A DNA stretch of 64,000 nt from Bacteroidales bacterium (GTDB lineage Bacteria > Bacteroidota > Bacteroidia > Bacteroidales > UBA932): the NCBI GenBank assembly GCA_011620605.1, contig WOYW01000015.1, forward strand, positions 1-64,000. The letters are read 5' to 3'. The notes beneath the pieces were generated by a model that saw only the letters and a program-made list of their open reading frames with translations, did not search any database and was not told where the DNA came from. This document shows, in pieces, positions 16,587-23,682 of the stretch; position 1 is the first letter of the stretch; the number at the start of each line of letters is the position of its first letter. The position numbers were made by a program, and so were the translations under genes.

Positions 16587-18156
16587 CGTTCCAGTTTATG
16601 GCAATTTCATTTGACGCGTAAGATTCCACTACATCCAAATAACTCTCATCAGGAAAATCTGACAGATAATCGCATCCGTCCTGTTTGCCGGGATTAGGAC
16701 CTCCTACAAGGAAGCCGGGAAGCGGTCCGGGAATATCGTCTGTGGCCGCCAGGCGATGATGCGGATTCACCGGGCTTTTTGTCCCCATGCCCGTTACATA
16801 ACAATATCCCAGGGGATTCCTGCCCAAAAGATAGTCCATATTGTGAAATGCCTGATCCAGATAATCCCTGTTTCCATTTAGCTCATAACCGTAAAGAAGG
16901 GAAATGGCATTGCTCAGGCAACTTTCCGACAAACATCCCCAAAAGAAATCGCGTTCCGAGTTCCCATAAGATGAAGCATAAGGAGTTCCCTGTGATTTCA
17001 GAGCAATACTGTCGCAAAAACCTGTCAAATGCTGTTTCATAGTTTCCGTTGCTTTACCATGTGTCAGCAATGCAAAATATCCCAGGCCGTCCACATTCCC
17101 CCATGTGGGAGCAGTAAATGATCCGGGAGCATATTCCATCATTTTTTCATAATAGTATCCTTTCCCGGTTGTCAGATATAATTCACAGGATGCCCAGAAA
17201 AACTCGTCGCGGGCGGAACGGTCTCCGTATGCTCCTGTCTGGATGTCAGGATCAAATTGCTTGTTCATTTCAAATTGATTGTACAATGCATCCGGATGAT
17301 CCAAAGCCCATCCGTACGCATTCTCTGAGGCTTCTTCCATAGCAGGGACAATCTGTGAATATTCCGGAAATTGTCTATAGATCCGGGCTGCCTGGGCCAT
17401 GGATGCAGCAAAATCCAATGTGGCCGTAACGGTCTTCTGAACCACGTATCTCTGTTGTTTACATTCTGCGGGTTTGATAAATCCTTCGAATGCGGGAGTG
17501 GTCAGCTTGTGATAAACCCCTCCGTCACCGGGATCCTGCATGGTAAGTGCCCACTGCAGATTGTACATCATTTCTTCCAGGATCCCTTCATTGAGAGGAT
17601 AATTGAAATACTTTTCGCAGCCTGCAAGAACAAGTCCCGTAGTATAAGAGGCATTCACTATGTATTTATTGTAATCTCCGGCATCATACCATCCTTTGGG
17701 ACAAGAAATTATTGTTCCTTCCGGTCTTTCAGGAGAAATGGCAGAAGCATGGATCATGACCGATGTGTCCGGATGGCCCGGTTCTGACCGTTGCAGGGTA
17801 AATGCTTCCAGGGCAGTCGAAGCCAGCGGTGCCAGCACGTTGTCATCAATGCTGAAAACGGAAGATGAGTCTCCGTTTTCTGTAATAATGCGGTATGTCC
17901 CGGGTTTATTCAACGGGGTAAAATCCAGTTGTGTAAGCATTTTTCCGGAAAAAGCGGAAGCGACCGTTTCCCCTGCAGTGTTTTCATAAACCGTTTCACC
18001 GTTTTGTTCGTCTACCACCCTAAACGTTCCGGTAAAGGGACCCTCTGTAACGGCAATTTTTTTCCCGTCGGGATAGTGGCCTAGCTGATTGATCAGCACC
18101 TGAGGTCTGGCGGTACAGGCCGTCAGAAAAAGAAGAGTAAAGAGTATGTTTTTCAT
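16534..18156 (-). CDS. Glycoside hydrolase family 9 lipoprotein (endoglucanase-like)
   Basis: 540 residues with a short signal and lipobox ending at Cys14 (F-L-T-A-C). Residues about 18-105 form the Ig-like N-terminal domain typical of GH9 (begins Q-V-L-I-N-Q-L-G-H-Y). The catalytic (alpha/alpha)6 domain has G-W-Y-D-A-G-D-Y-N-K-Y (catalytic-base Asp pair), V-N-P-H-H-R, and Y-A-S-N-E-I-A-I-N-W-N-A with the acid Glu near the C-terminus, so all active-site parts are present. It should cleave beta-1,4-glucan or related beta-glycans at the cell surface. The upstream symporter gene overlaps its start by 4 nt, so uptake and hydrolysis are probably co-expressed. Confidence 0.92.
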   Translation of the reverse strand: MKNILFTLLFLTACTARPQVLINQLGHYPDGKKIAVTEGPFTGTFRVVDEQNGETVYENTAGETVASAFSGKMLTQLDFTPLNKPGTYRIITENGDSSSVFSIDDNVLAPLASTALEAFTLQRSEPGHPDTSVMIHASAISPERPEGTIISCPKGWYDAGDYNKYIVNASYTTGLVLAGCEKYFNYPLNEGILEEMMYNLQWALTMQDPGDGGVYHKLTTPAFEGFIKPAECKQQRYVVQKTVTATLDFAASMAQAARIYRQFPEYSQIVPAMEEASENAYGWALDHPDALYNQFEMNKQFDPDIQTGAYGDRSARDEFFWASCELYLTTGKGYYYEKMMEYAPGSFTAPTWGNVDGLGYFALLTHGKATETMKQHLTGFCDSIALKSQGTPYASSYGNSERDFFWGCLSESCLSNAISLLYGYELNGNRDYLDQAFHNMDYLLGRNPLGYCYVTGMGTKSPVNPHHRLAATDDIPGPLPGFLVGGPNPGKQDGCDYLSDFPDESYLDVVESYASNEIAINWNATLLHLAVALDTLSPQL

Positions 18157-19604
18157 GGATTGGATAGTTTATATTTGGATTTGCCCATAAAGATAGAGAT
18201 AAGAATATAAACAACAGCAGATAAGGTTATCCCAAATATGTTTTCATTCAAGCCGAATGGCAGAGGCACTTTTAAAAGGATCAATATGATGGTGGTAGTT
18301 CCTCCGGCTATCATGGCCGGGAGCGCAGCTGCTGCTTTCGGCTTTTTGGTGTACAATGCGGCCAGTATGGGTACAAAGAGACCGGAAACCATGAAAGCAT
18401 AAGAATACAACATCAGCTCCAGTACGTTGGTCATGGAATGGGCCAGCACCAGGGCCAGGGCTCCTATGGCCAACGTTATGATCTGGGAAACCCTTAATTG
18501 CTCTTTCATGCCTTTTGCCGGTTTAAAGATCTTGTCCAGGATATCTGTCTGTACATTTCCGGAGGCAGCCATCAGGCAACTGTCGGCTGTAGATAAAATA
18601 GCGGAAAAATAAGCCGCCAGCATCAGACCCATTAATCCGGCCGGCAATACAGTATTCAACAATACGGGAAGGGCAGTCTCCGGATCCAGCGAAGCCCCGG
18701 TAGGATAACCGGCGCCCGTGAACATGCCGTTTTCAAAAGCCACGCGCGCAAACATACCTAATACCGTTCCCATAAGTGCCATTAGTGGCCATTCGAACAA
18801 ACCTGCAATAAACCAGGCTCTTTGAGCCTGCTTTTTATTTTTAGATGCGTATATCCTTTGGTATAAGGTCATCCCAACGAACCAAATGGGGATTATTGTG
18901 ACCCCCCAGTTGACCAGTTGTTGCCAGGTCACATTTGTCAGGGTTAAAAATTCTTTTCCAATAGTTGCTTTGATAACATCCATTCCGCCAATGGCAGAAT
19001 AAGCGATGGGAATGCCAATAAGCACCAGCCCGCTCATCAGGATGAGCCACTGGATGGTATCGGTATAAATGACTGCTTTCAGGCCGCCGATTCCTGTATA
19101 TACAACGGTAATAACCCCCATGATGATCAGGGCGGTGGTCATATCTATTTCGGAAAAGGTTGCGGAAGCCAGTTTGGCGCCCGCCAGCAATTGGGAACTG
19201 GTAAAACCGATATACCCGATCGCAGAGATCACTCCCGCGATCATGGCTACTTTACCGTTATAAAAATGATGGAACAACTGGGGAAAAGTGAAAAATTTGT
19301 GTTTTTCCGATAATTTAACGATCATCGGAATCAAAACTACGGCACTGAGCCAGGCGCCTATCAGGCCTGTAAAGAGCATCCAGGAGCCCGAAATACCCAT
19401 AACAAAACCCAGTCCGCCCAGACCTATTGAAAAACCTCCTCCCACATCGGTGGCCACTACCGACAAACCTATGTGCCAGCTTTTGAGAGACCTGCCACCT
19501 ACATAATAATCTTCCAGGTTCTTGTTTTTTTTGTAGAAATAGAAGCCGACCCCCAGCATAGTCAGGAAATAAACAATAAAGATCACATAATCTACAACAG
19601 TCAT
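18153..19604 (-). CDS. Sodium:solute symporter family transporter (SSS)
   Basis: 483 residues with about 13 hydrophobic segments. The N-terminus has the family's Y-Y-V-G-G-R-S-L after the first helix. Further landmarks are A-T-D-V-G-G-G-F-S-I-G-L-G-G near residue 52 and A-I-L-S-T-A-D-S-C-L near residue 335, the region that forms the second sodium site. It imports a sugar, sugar acid or similar solute with sodium. It is the first gene of a two-gene operon with the GH9 lipoprotein (4-nt overlap), which makes a sugar or oligosaccharide product a reasonable guess for its substrate. Confidence 0.9.
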   Translation of the reverse strand: MTVVDYVIFIVYFLTMLGVGFYFYKKNKNLEDYYVGGRSLKSWHIGLSVVATDVGGGFSIGLGGLGFVMGISGSWMLFTGLIGAWLSAVVLIPMIVKLSEKHKFFTFPQLFHHFYNGKVAMIAGVISAIGYIGFTSSQLLAGAKLASATFSEIDMTTALIIMGVITVVYTGIGGLKAVIYTDTIQWLILMSGLVLIGIPIAYSAIGGMDVIKATIGKEFLTLTNVTWQQLVNWGVTIIPIWFVGMTLYQRIYASKNKKQAQRAWFIAGLFEWPLMALMGTVLGMFARVAFENGMFTGAGYPTGASLDPETALPVLLNTVLPAGLMGLMLAAYFSAILSTADSCLMAASGNVQTDILDKIFKPAKGMKEQLRVSQIITLAIGALALVLAHSMTNVLELMLYSYAFMVSGLFVPILAALYTKKPKAAAALPAMIAGGTTTIILILLKVPLPFGLNENIFGITLSAVVYILISIFMGKSKYKLSNP

Positions 19605-19683
19605 AAATGAAATCTGATTTTGTTCCTAAAAAAACCGAACCGTTGATACAGGAGATCCCCTGCAAATCAGAACGACATATTTA

Positions 19684-19691
19684 CAAATATA
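19684..19691 (-). promoter_or_regulatory. Putative -7 element for the symporter-GH9 operon
   Basis: TATATTTG on the minus strand, 79 nt upstream of the symporter ATG at 19604. No convincing -33 partner. Confidence 0.35.
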
Positions 19692-19713
19692 GGATTTTTC
19701 ATTATCTTTATAG

Positions 19714-19968
19714 AATACCGATATTACGGGCACGGTAGAATACAACCAGGGTTTATCAGAAAGAAGGGCCCGCAGCGTACATGACTACATGTTGTTGCAG
19801 GGTGTTGACGGAAATCGCATGAGCACTGTGGGAAAAGGCATTCACGAACCTATCGCGGATAATAATACCATAGAAGGCAGGTTGCAAAACCGTCGTGTGG
19901 AGATCTTCATCCTGCCTAATGAGAAAATGATTGAGGAAGCACAACGGGAAGCCGAGACCGCCCGGTAA
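19714..19968 (+). pseudogene. OmpA C-terminal domain remnant
   Basis: This frame is open from a stop at 19711 to a TAA ending at 19968 and encodes 84 residues with no sensible start. It begins N-T-D-I-T-G-T-V-E-Y-N and continues Q-G-L-S-E-R-R-A-R-S-V, G-K-G-I-H-E-P-I-A and Q-N-R-R-V-E-I-F. This is the last two thirds of an OmpA-like peptidoglycan-binding domain, including the L-S-x-x-R-A and N-R-R-V-E signatures. The first part of the domain and the whole beta barrel are missing, and the region upstream shows no other OmpA frame. It is best read as a 5'-truncated relic of a major outer-membrane OmpA gene. The stop codon lies 8 nt from the convergent peroxiredoxin. Confidence 0.8.
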
Positions 19969-19975
19969 AAAAAGA

Positions 19976-20692
19976 CTATTTCTTTTTAAGTTTTGACCAG
20001 ACTTTTTCCTCGGGAAGCGGTTTGGTACAGAAGAACCAGTCGTAGCATTTCATATCTTCCTTGCTTTCCATGCGTTCCTTTGCCACTCCGCATGAACCGG
20101 CTGTGGGTACGATAACGTCGTCTCCCGGACGCCAGTCTGCCGGCATGGCTACTCCAAAGGCGTCAGCAGCCTGGAGGGCTACAACCACGCGATACAACTC
20201 GTCAAAATTACGGCCCAGACTGAGCGGATAATAAATAATGGTCCGAATAACGCCCTTGGGATCAATAAAGAATACAGCCCTGACAGCTTTTGTTTCGCTT
20301 TCTCCGGGTTGTACCATTCCGTACTTGTTGGCCACCTCCATAGTGATATCCTCTATGAGAGGAAATTTCACTTCCACATCTTTCATCCCTTTGTACTGGA
20401 TCTTTTCCTTAATGGTGCGAAGCCAGGCAATGTGGCTGTAGAGCCCGTCTATTGAAAGACCTACCAATTTGCAATTCACGGCTGCGAATTTTTCTTCCAA
20501 TACGGCAAAGGTCATAAATTCAGAAGTACATACGGGGGTAAAGTCTGCCGGGTGACTGAACAGAATGACCCAGTCCCCTTTATAATCTCCCGGGAAGTTG
20601 ATGGGGCCCTGGGTAGTTACGGCTTTGAATTCGGGTGCCGGATCGCCTATACGAGGCATAGCATGCATAGTTTCATTTTGATTTGTTTCCAT
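19976..20692 (-). CDS. Peroxiredoxin, Prx6/1-Cys-like type
   Basis: 238 residues. It reduces peroxides by a peroxidatic cysteine, found here in H-P-A-D-F-T-P-V-C-T-S-E near residue 55. The length, the R-x-V-F-F-I-D-P region and a long C-terminal arm with further cysteines (G-S-C-G-V, M-K-C-Y-D-W-F-F-C) match the Prx6-type enzymes of anaerobes and archaea, where C-terminal cysteines can resolve the disulfide. The divergent neighbour is the DUF134/NifX/Fe-S ATPase cluster; the shared 89-nt intergenic region carries a promoter on each strand, so oxidative conditions and Fe-S handling could be linked. Confidence 0.93.
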   Translation of the reverse strand: METNQNETMHAMPRIGDPAPEFKAVTTQGPINFPGDYKGDWVILFSHPADFTPVCTSEFMTFAVLEEKFAAVNCKLVGLSIDGLYSHIAWLRTIKEKIQYKGMKDVEVKFPLIEDITMEVANKYGMVQPGESETKAVRAVFFIDPKGVIRTIIYYPLSLGRNFDELYRVVVALQAADAFGVAMPADWRPGDDVIVPTAGSCGVAKERMESKEDMKCYDWFFCTKPLPEEKVWSKLKKK

Positions 20693-20713
20693 AAATTAAA
20701 GTGTTGATTTTCG

Positions 20714-20744
20714 TAAATATATGAATAAATTTGTGAATTAACAA
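20714..20744 (-). promoter_or_regulatory. Putative peroxiredoxin promoter
   Basis: On the minus strand TTG (20744-20742) is followed after 20 nt by TATATTTA (20721-20714), one mismatch from TAnnTTTG. It ends 21 nt before the start codon and overlaps the promoter of the divergent DUF134 gene. Confidence 0.45.
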
Positions 20745-20760
20745 TAGTTCATTACTTTTG
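20730..20760 (+). promoter_or_regulatory. Promoter of the DUF134/NifX/Fe-S ATPase cluster
   Basis: TTTG (20730-20733), 19-nt spacer and TACTTTTG (20753-20760): both boxes match the Bacteroidota consensus exactly with normal spacing. The ATG of the DUF134 gene is 21 nt downstream. Confidence 0.65.
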
Positions 20761-20781
20761 TATTGAACAAATGCTCATAAT

Positions 20782-21201
20782 ATGACCCGACCAAAAAAAT
20801 TGAGAAAAATCACCAATCCTCCTAAGGTTAAAGGATTTAAGCCAATCAGGCATTTCTCCGAAAAAGAATCTGCTCCGGTCCTATTGGATTACGACGAGTA
20901 TGAAGCACTGCGCCTGAGCGATTATGAATTGAAAAGTCAATCGGAAGCCGCAGTGGAAATGAAAGTTTCAAGGCCAACGTTCGCCCGTATTTATGAGAGC
21001 GCCCGCCGGAAAGTGGCCCGATCCTTTGCAGAAGGACTTCCTATTATATTCCAGGGCGGACCCGTTTATTTCACCAGCGATTGGTATTCATGTAAGGATT
21101 GCGGCTGCTGGTTCAACCATTTGAACAAAGAAGATCCTGTCATCAATTGTCCTCTTTGCCGTTCTTCCAATACTAAACAATCGGATACTGTTAACGAATA
21201 A
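20782..21201 (+). CDS. DUF134/UPF0251 family DNA-binding protein with C-terminal zinc ribbon
   Basis: 139 residues. The N-terminus (MTRPKKLRKI) and the segment L-L-D-Y-D-E-Y-E-A-L-R-L-S-D are typical of UPF0251, followed by a helix-turn-helix (about 50-80, S-E-A-A-V-E-M-K-V-S-R-P-T-F-A-R) like sigma-70 region 4. Most members end soon after; here residues 108-133 add C-x2-C...C-x2-C, a likely zinc ribbon. It is first in a co-directional cluster of two NifX-like proteins and two ferredoxin-containing ATPases and is the natural candidate to regulate them. The signal it senses is unknown; metal or redox through the Cys cluster is inference. Confidence 0.85.
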   Translation: MTRPKKLRKITNPPKVKGFKPIRHFSEKESAPVLLDYDEYEALRLSDYELKSQSEAAVEMKVSRPTFARIYESARRKVARSFAEGLPIIFQGGPVYFTSDWYSCKDCGCWFNHLNKEDPVINCPLCRSSNTKQSDTVNE

Positions 21202-21224
21202 GATCAAAATTAATATAATTTACT

Positions 21225-21545
21225 ATGAAAATTGCAATTACTTCTACAGGAAACAACCCCCAGGCAACACTGGACAGTCGCTTTGGCCGCTGTTCCTATT
21301 TCGTCATTTATGACACAGAATCAGGATCCACCGAGTTTATACCCAATCCCAACAAAGAGGCTATGGAGGGAGCCGGCCCGGCATCCATACAGTTGGTAGC
21401 TTCCAAAGGCGTTGAAAAAGTGGTTTCCGGTGAATTCGGAGCCAAGGTTAAGGCAATATTTGACAGTCTGAAGATCCAGCTTATTATTGTCAACGATAGC
21501 ACCATGACTGTCAACCGCATTATTGAAATGATTTCAAAACAATAA
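21225..21545 (+). CDS. NifX/NafY-like dinitrogenase cofactor family protein (PF02579)
   Basis: 106 residues, a single ribonuclease-H-like domain of the family that carries Fe-Mo cofactor precursors in nitrogen fixers. It starts K-I-A-I-T-S-T-G and has D-S-R-F-G-R-C-S-Y-F-V-I-Y, the usual first block with a cysteine in place of the common Ala/Ser, and V-V-S-G-E-F-G-A-K in the middle. There are no nitrogenase genes nearby, so it probably handles another metal cluster. It sits 23 nt after the DUF134 gene and 4 nt before a second copy of the same family. Confidence 0.85.
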   Translation: MKIAITSTGNNPQATLDSRFGRCSYFVIYDTESGSTEFIPNPNKEAMEGAGPASIQLVASKGVEKVVSGEFGAKVKAIFDSLKIQLIIVNDSTMTVNRIIEMISKQ

Positions 21546-21549
21546 CATT

Positions 21550-21891
21550 ATGATTATGAAAAAGATCGCTATTCCTCTGGAAAACGGACGTTTATGTGCT
21601 CATTTTGGCCATTGCCAGCAATTTGCAATCATTGATGTTGAAAACGAGTCTATTGTATCTGAAACACGTGTTACTCCTCCGCCTCATGAACCGGGATTAT
21701 TACCGGCCTGGCTGGCAGAAAAGGGAGTCAGTCATATCATTGCCGGTGGTATGGGACAAAGAGCCCTCGCACTTTTTAAAACCCAAAACATTCAGGTCTG
21801 CGTTGGTGCAGGGTCTGAAGATCCCGTGGAACTTGTGAACGATTGGATAAAAGGGTCATTGTCTACAGGTTCGAACGCTTGCGATCATTAA
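21550..21891 (+). CDS. Second NifX/NafY-like protein (PF02579)
   Basis: 113 residues (ATG at 21550; the ATG at 21556 gives MKKIAIP and may be the real start). It has K-I-A-I-P-L-E-N-G-R-L-C-A-H-F-G-H-C-Q-Q-F, with two Cys and two His packed in the first block, and I-I-A-G-G-M-G-Q-R-A. The C-terminus ends S-N-A-C-D-H, another possible metal-binding tail. The paralogue upstream lacks these extra ligands, so the two copies have probably diverged in role, for example carrier versus delivery. It is 12 nt before the first ATPase gene. Confidence 0.85.
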   Translation: MIMKKIAIPLENGRLCAHFGHCQQFAIIDVENESIVSETRVTPPPHEPGLLPAWLAEKGVSHIIAGGMGQRALALFKTQNIQVCVGAGSEDPVELVNDWIKGSLSTGSNACDH

Positions 21892-21903
21892 ACCCTGTAA
21901 ATA

Positions 21904-22761
21904 ATGAAGATTGCCATTGCCAGTGGGAAAGGCGGTACAGGAAAAACCTTTATTTCAACCAATCTCTTTGCTGTTGCAGAAAAAGAATTCCAGAATGTTA
22001 CGCTGGTTGACTGCGATGCCGAAGAGCCGAATGTAACTGAATTCCTTGACGGAAAGACCATCAGTACGGAGGTTGTCAACAAGCACCTTCCTGTAATTGA
22101 CAAGGAGGCTTGTGTCTACTGCGGTAAATGCCGGGATTGGTGTAGCTATAACGCTATCATCTGTCTTCCGGAAAACAAACAGATCTATCTGATAGAAGAT
22201 CTTTGTCACGATTGCGGAGCATGTCTGGCTGCCTGTCAGTATAACGCCATAACTGAAGTTAAAAAAAGACTGGGAACTGTCACTGTAAAACAGCATTCAG
22301 ATAGTGCCCGGATAATAGAAGCATGTTCAGATATCGGGGTATATTCCCCTGTCCAGGTGATCAAGGCTGCACTTAACAGGGCAGAAGATACCGGTCTGAT
22401 GCTGCTAGACTCACCTCCGGGTATTTCATGTCCGTTTATTGCAACCGTTGTTCCGGCCGATTTTATTGTATTGGTTACGGAACCCACCCCTTTTGGACTG
22501 AATGACCTGAAATTGTCTGTTGAAACCCTTGAACAATTGGGAAAACCTTTTGGAGTTGTAGTAAACAGGGCCGGCCTGGGTGATGACCGGGTATACGATT
22601 GGCTTGAAGAAAAACAAATTCCGCTTCTTATGAAAATTCCCTTCGACAAAAATATTGCACGGATATATTCGCAAAGCCTTCTTCTTGCCCGGGAAGATCC
22701 TTCTTATGTGCCCCGTTTCAGGAATTTACTCAAAACTATAGAAGGATTATGCAAAAAATAA
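21904..22761 (+). CDS. MinD/ParA-type ATPase with inserted 2x[4Fe-4S] ferredoxin domain, copy 1
   Basis: 285 residues. The N-terminus has a deviant Walker A (G-K-G-G-T-G-K-T). Residues about 68-120 are an inserted bacterial ferredoxin domain with two C-x2-C-x2-C-x3-C motifs (C-V-Y-C-G-K-C-R-D-W-C and C-H-D-C-G-A-C-L-A-A-C). The ATPase fold resumes with L-L-D-S-P-P-G and V-T-E-P-T-P-F-G. This is the COG1149 type, thought to assemble or transfer Fe-S clusters in anaerobes; its exact role is not established. The first ferredoxin motif lacks the usual Pro after the fourth Cys. Its stop overlaps the start of the second ATPase by 13 nt, so the pair is probably made in equal amounts. Confidence 0.88.
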   Translation: MKIAIASGKGGTGKTFISTNLFAVAEKEFQNVTLVDCDAEEPNVTEFLDGKTISTEVVNKHLPVIDKEACVYCGKCRDWCSYNAIICLPENKQIYLIEDLCHDCGACLAACQYNAITEVKKRLGTVTVKQHSDSARIIEACSDIGVYSPVQVIKAALNRAEDTGLMLLDSPPGISCPFIATVVPADFIVLVTEPTPFGLNDLKLSVETLEQLGKPFGVVVNRAGLGDDRVYDWLEEKQIPLLMKIPFDKNIARIYSQSLLLAREDPSYVPRFRNLLKTIEGLCKK

Positions 22762-23642
22762 ATGAAATATCAATCCTGAGCGGCAAGGGAGGAACAGGCA
22801 AAACTTCACTGGCAGCCGCACTTGCCACCATGGGAAAAAACACGGTGGCAGCAGATTGTGATGTAGATGTGGCGAATCTGTACCTGATCCTCAATCCGGA
22901 TGATTACAAAACCGAAAAATATATTTCCGGACATAAAGCGGTGATCGATTACGACATTTGCACACAATGCGGATTGTGTAAGGATCACTGCAGGTTCGGC
23001 GCCATTGAACTTCAGCCTGATCCTGATTACCCGCAAGGAAAGATCACTATAGTGGAAACATCGTGTGACGGCTGCTGGTTGTGTTCAAGAATATGTCCCG
23101 TCAATGCTATTGAGATGGTTCCCAGTGATAAAAGTTTCTGGTATCTGGGAGAATACAGATACGGTAAAATGGTTCATGCACGTCTTGCCCCCGGAGAGGA
23201 GAACTCGGGCAAATTAGTGAGTGTAGTCAGGGAACAAGCCCGTAAAACAGCAGATGAATGCGGGGCAAAAAACATCATTATTGACGGACCTCCGGGAACC
23301 GGATGTGCGGCCATAGCTTCCCTTACCGGGGCCAACAAAGTGGTCATTGTCACAGAACCTACCGGCACCGGGCTTCATGATATGAAACGTATCCTGGATC
23401 TTGCAGGCCGTTTTCAGGTAAAGAGATATGTAGTTATCAACAAGTCAGACCTGAATCCGGATATTACAGACAGGATTTGCAGCTGGTGTGAAAAAGAAGG
23501 TGTCCCCGTAATTGGGAATTTGCCTTTTGATCCCCGTATGGTTCATTCTATGGTAGCATGTAAAAGCATTCAGGAATGGGCTCCCGATTCAGAGATAGCT
23601 GCTTCCATTCAAAATATTTACGAACTTTTAGTACGGAGTTAA
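22749..23642 (+). CDS. MinD/ParA-type ATPase with inserted 2x[4Fe-4S] ferredoxin domain, copy 2
   Basis: 297 residues, the same layout as its neighbour: deviant Walker A (G-K-G-G-T-G-K-T-S-L), two four-Cys motifs (C-T-Q-C-G-L-C-K-D-H-C and C-D-G-C-W-L-C-S-R-I-C-P) between about 62 and 120, I-I-D-G-P-P-G-T-G-C as the switch region, and V-T-E-P-T-G-T-G. The cysteine in G-P-P-G-T-G-C sits next to the nucleotide and is not typical of plain ParA proteins. The two copies probably form a heterodimer, as the MinD-like fold dimerises around ATP and the genes overlap by 13 nt. It is the last gene of the cluster; the next gene is convergent. Confidence 0.88.
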   Translation: MQKINEISILSGKGGTGKTSLAAALATMGKNTVAADCDVDVANLYLILNPDDYKTEKYISGHKAVIDYDICTQCGLCKDHCRFGAIELQPDPDYPQGKITIVETSCDGCWLCSRICPVNAIEMVPSDKSFWYLGEYRYGKMVHARLAPGEENSGKLVSVVREQARKTADECGAKNIIIDGPPGTGCAAIASLTGANKVVIVTEPTGTGLHDMKRILDLAGRFQVKRYVVINKSDLNPDITDRICSWCEKEGVPVIGNLPFDPRMVHSMVACKSIQEWAPDSEIAASIQNIYELLVRS

Positions 23643-23682
23643 GCTATATCCCCGTTGCCTGTTCCAGCACGTTACGGGCTTC

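Noticed and set aside
21225-23642. Nitrogenase maturation locus
   Set aside because: Only NifX-like and ferredoxin-ATPase families are present; no nifH, nifD, nifK, nifE, nifN or nifB in the window.
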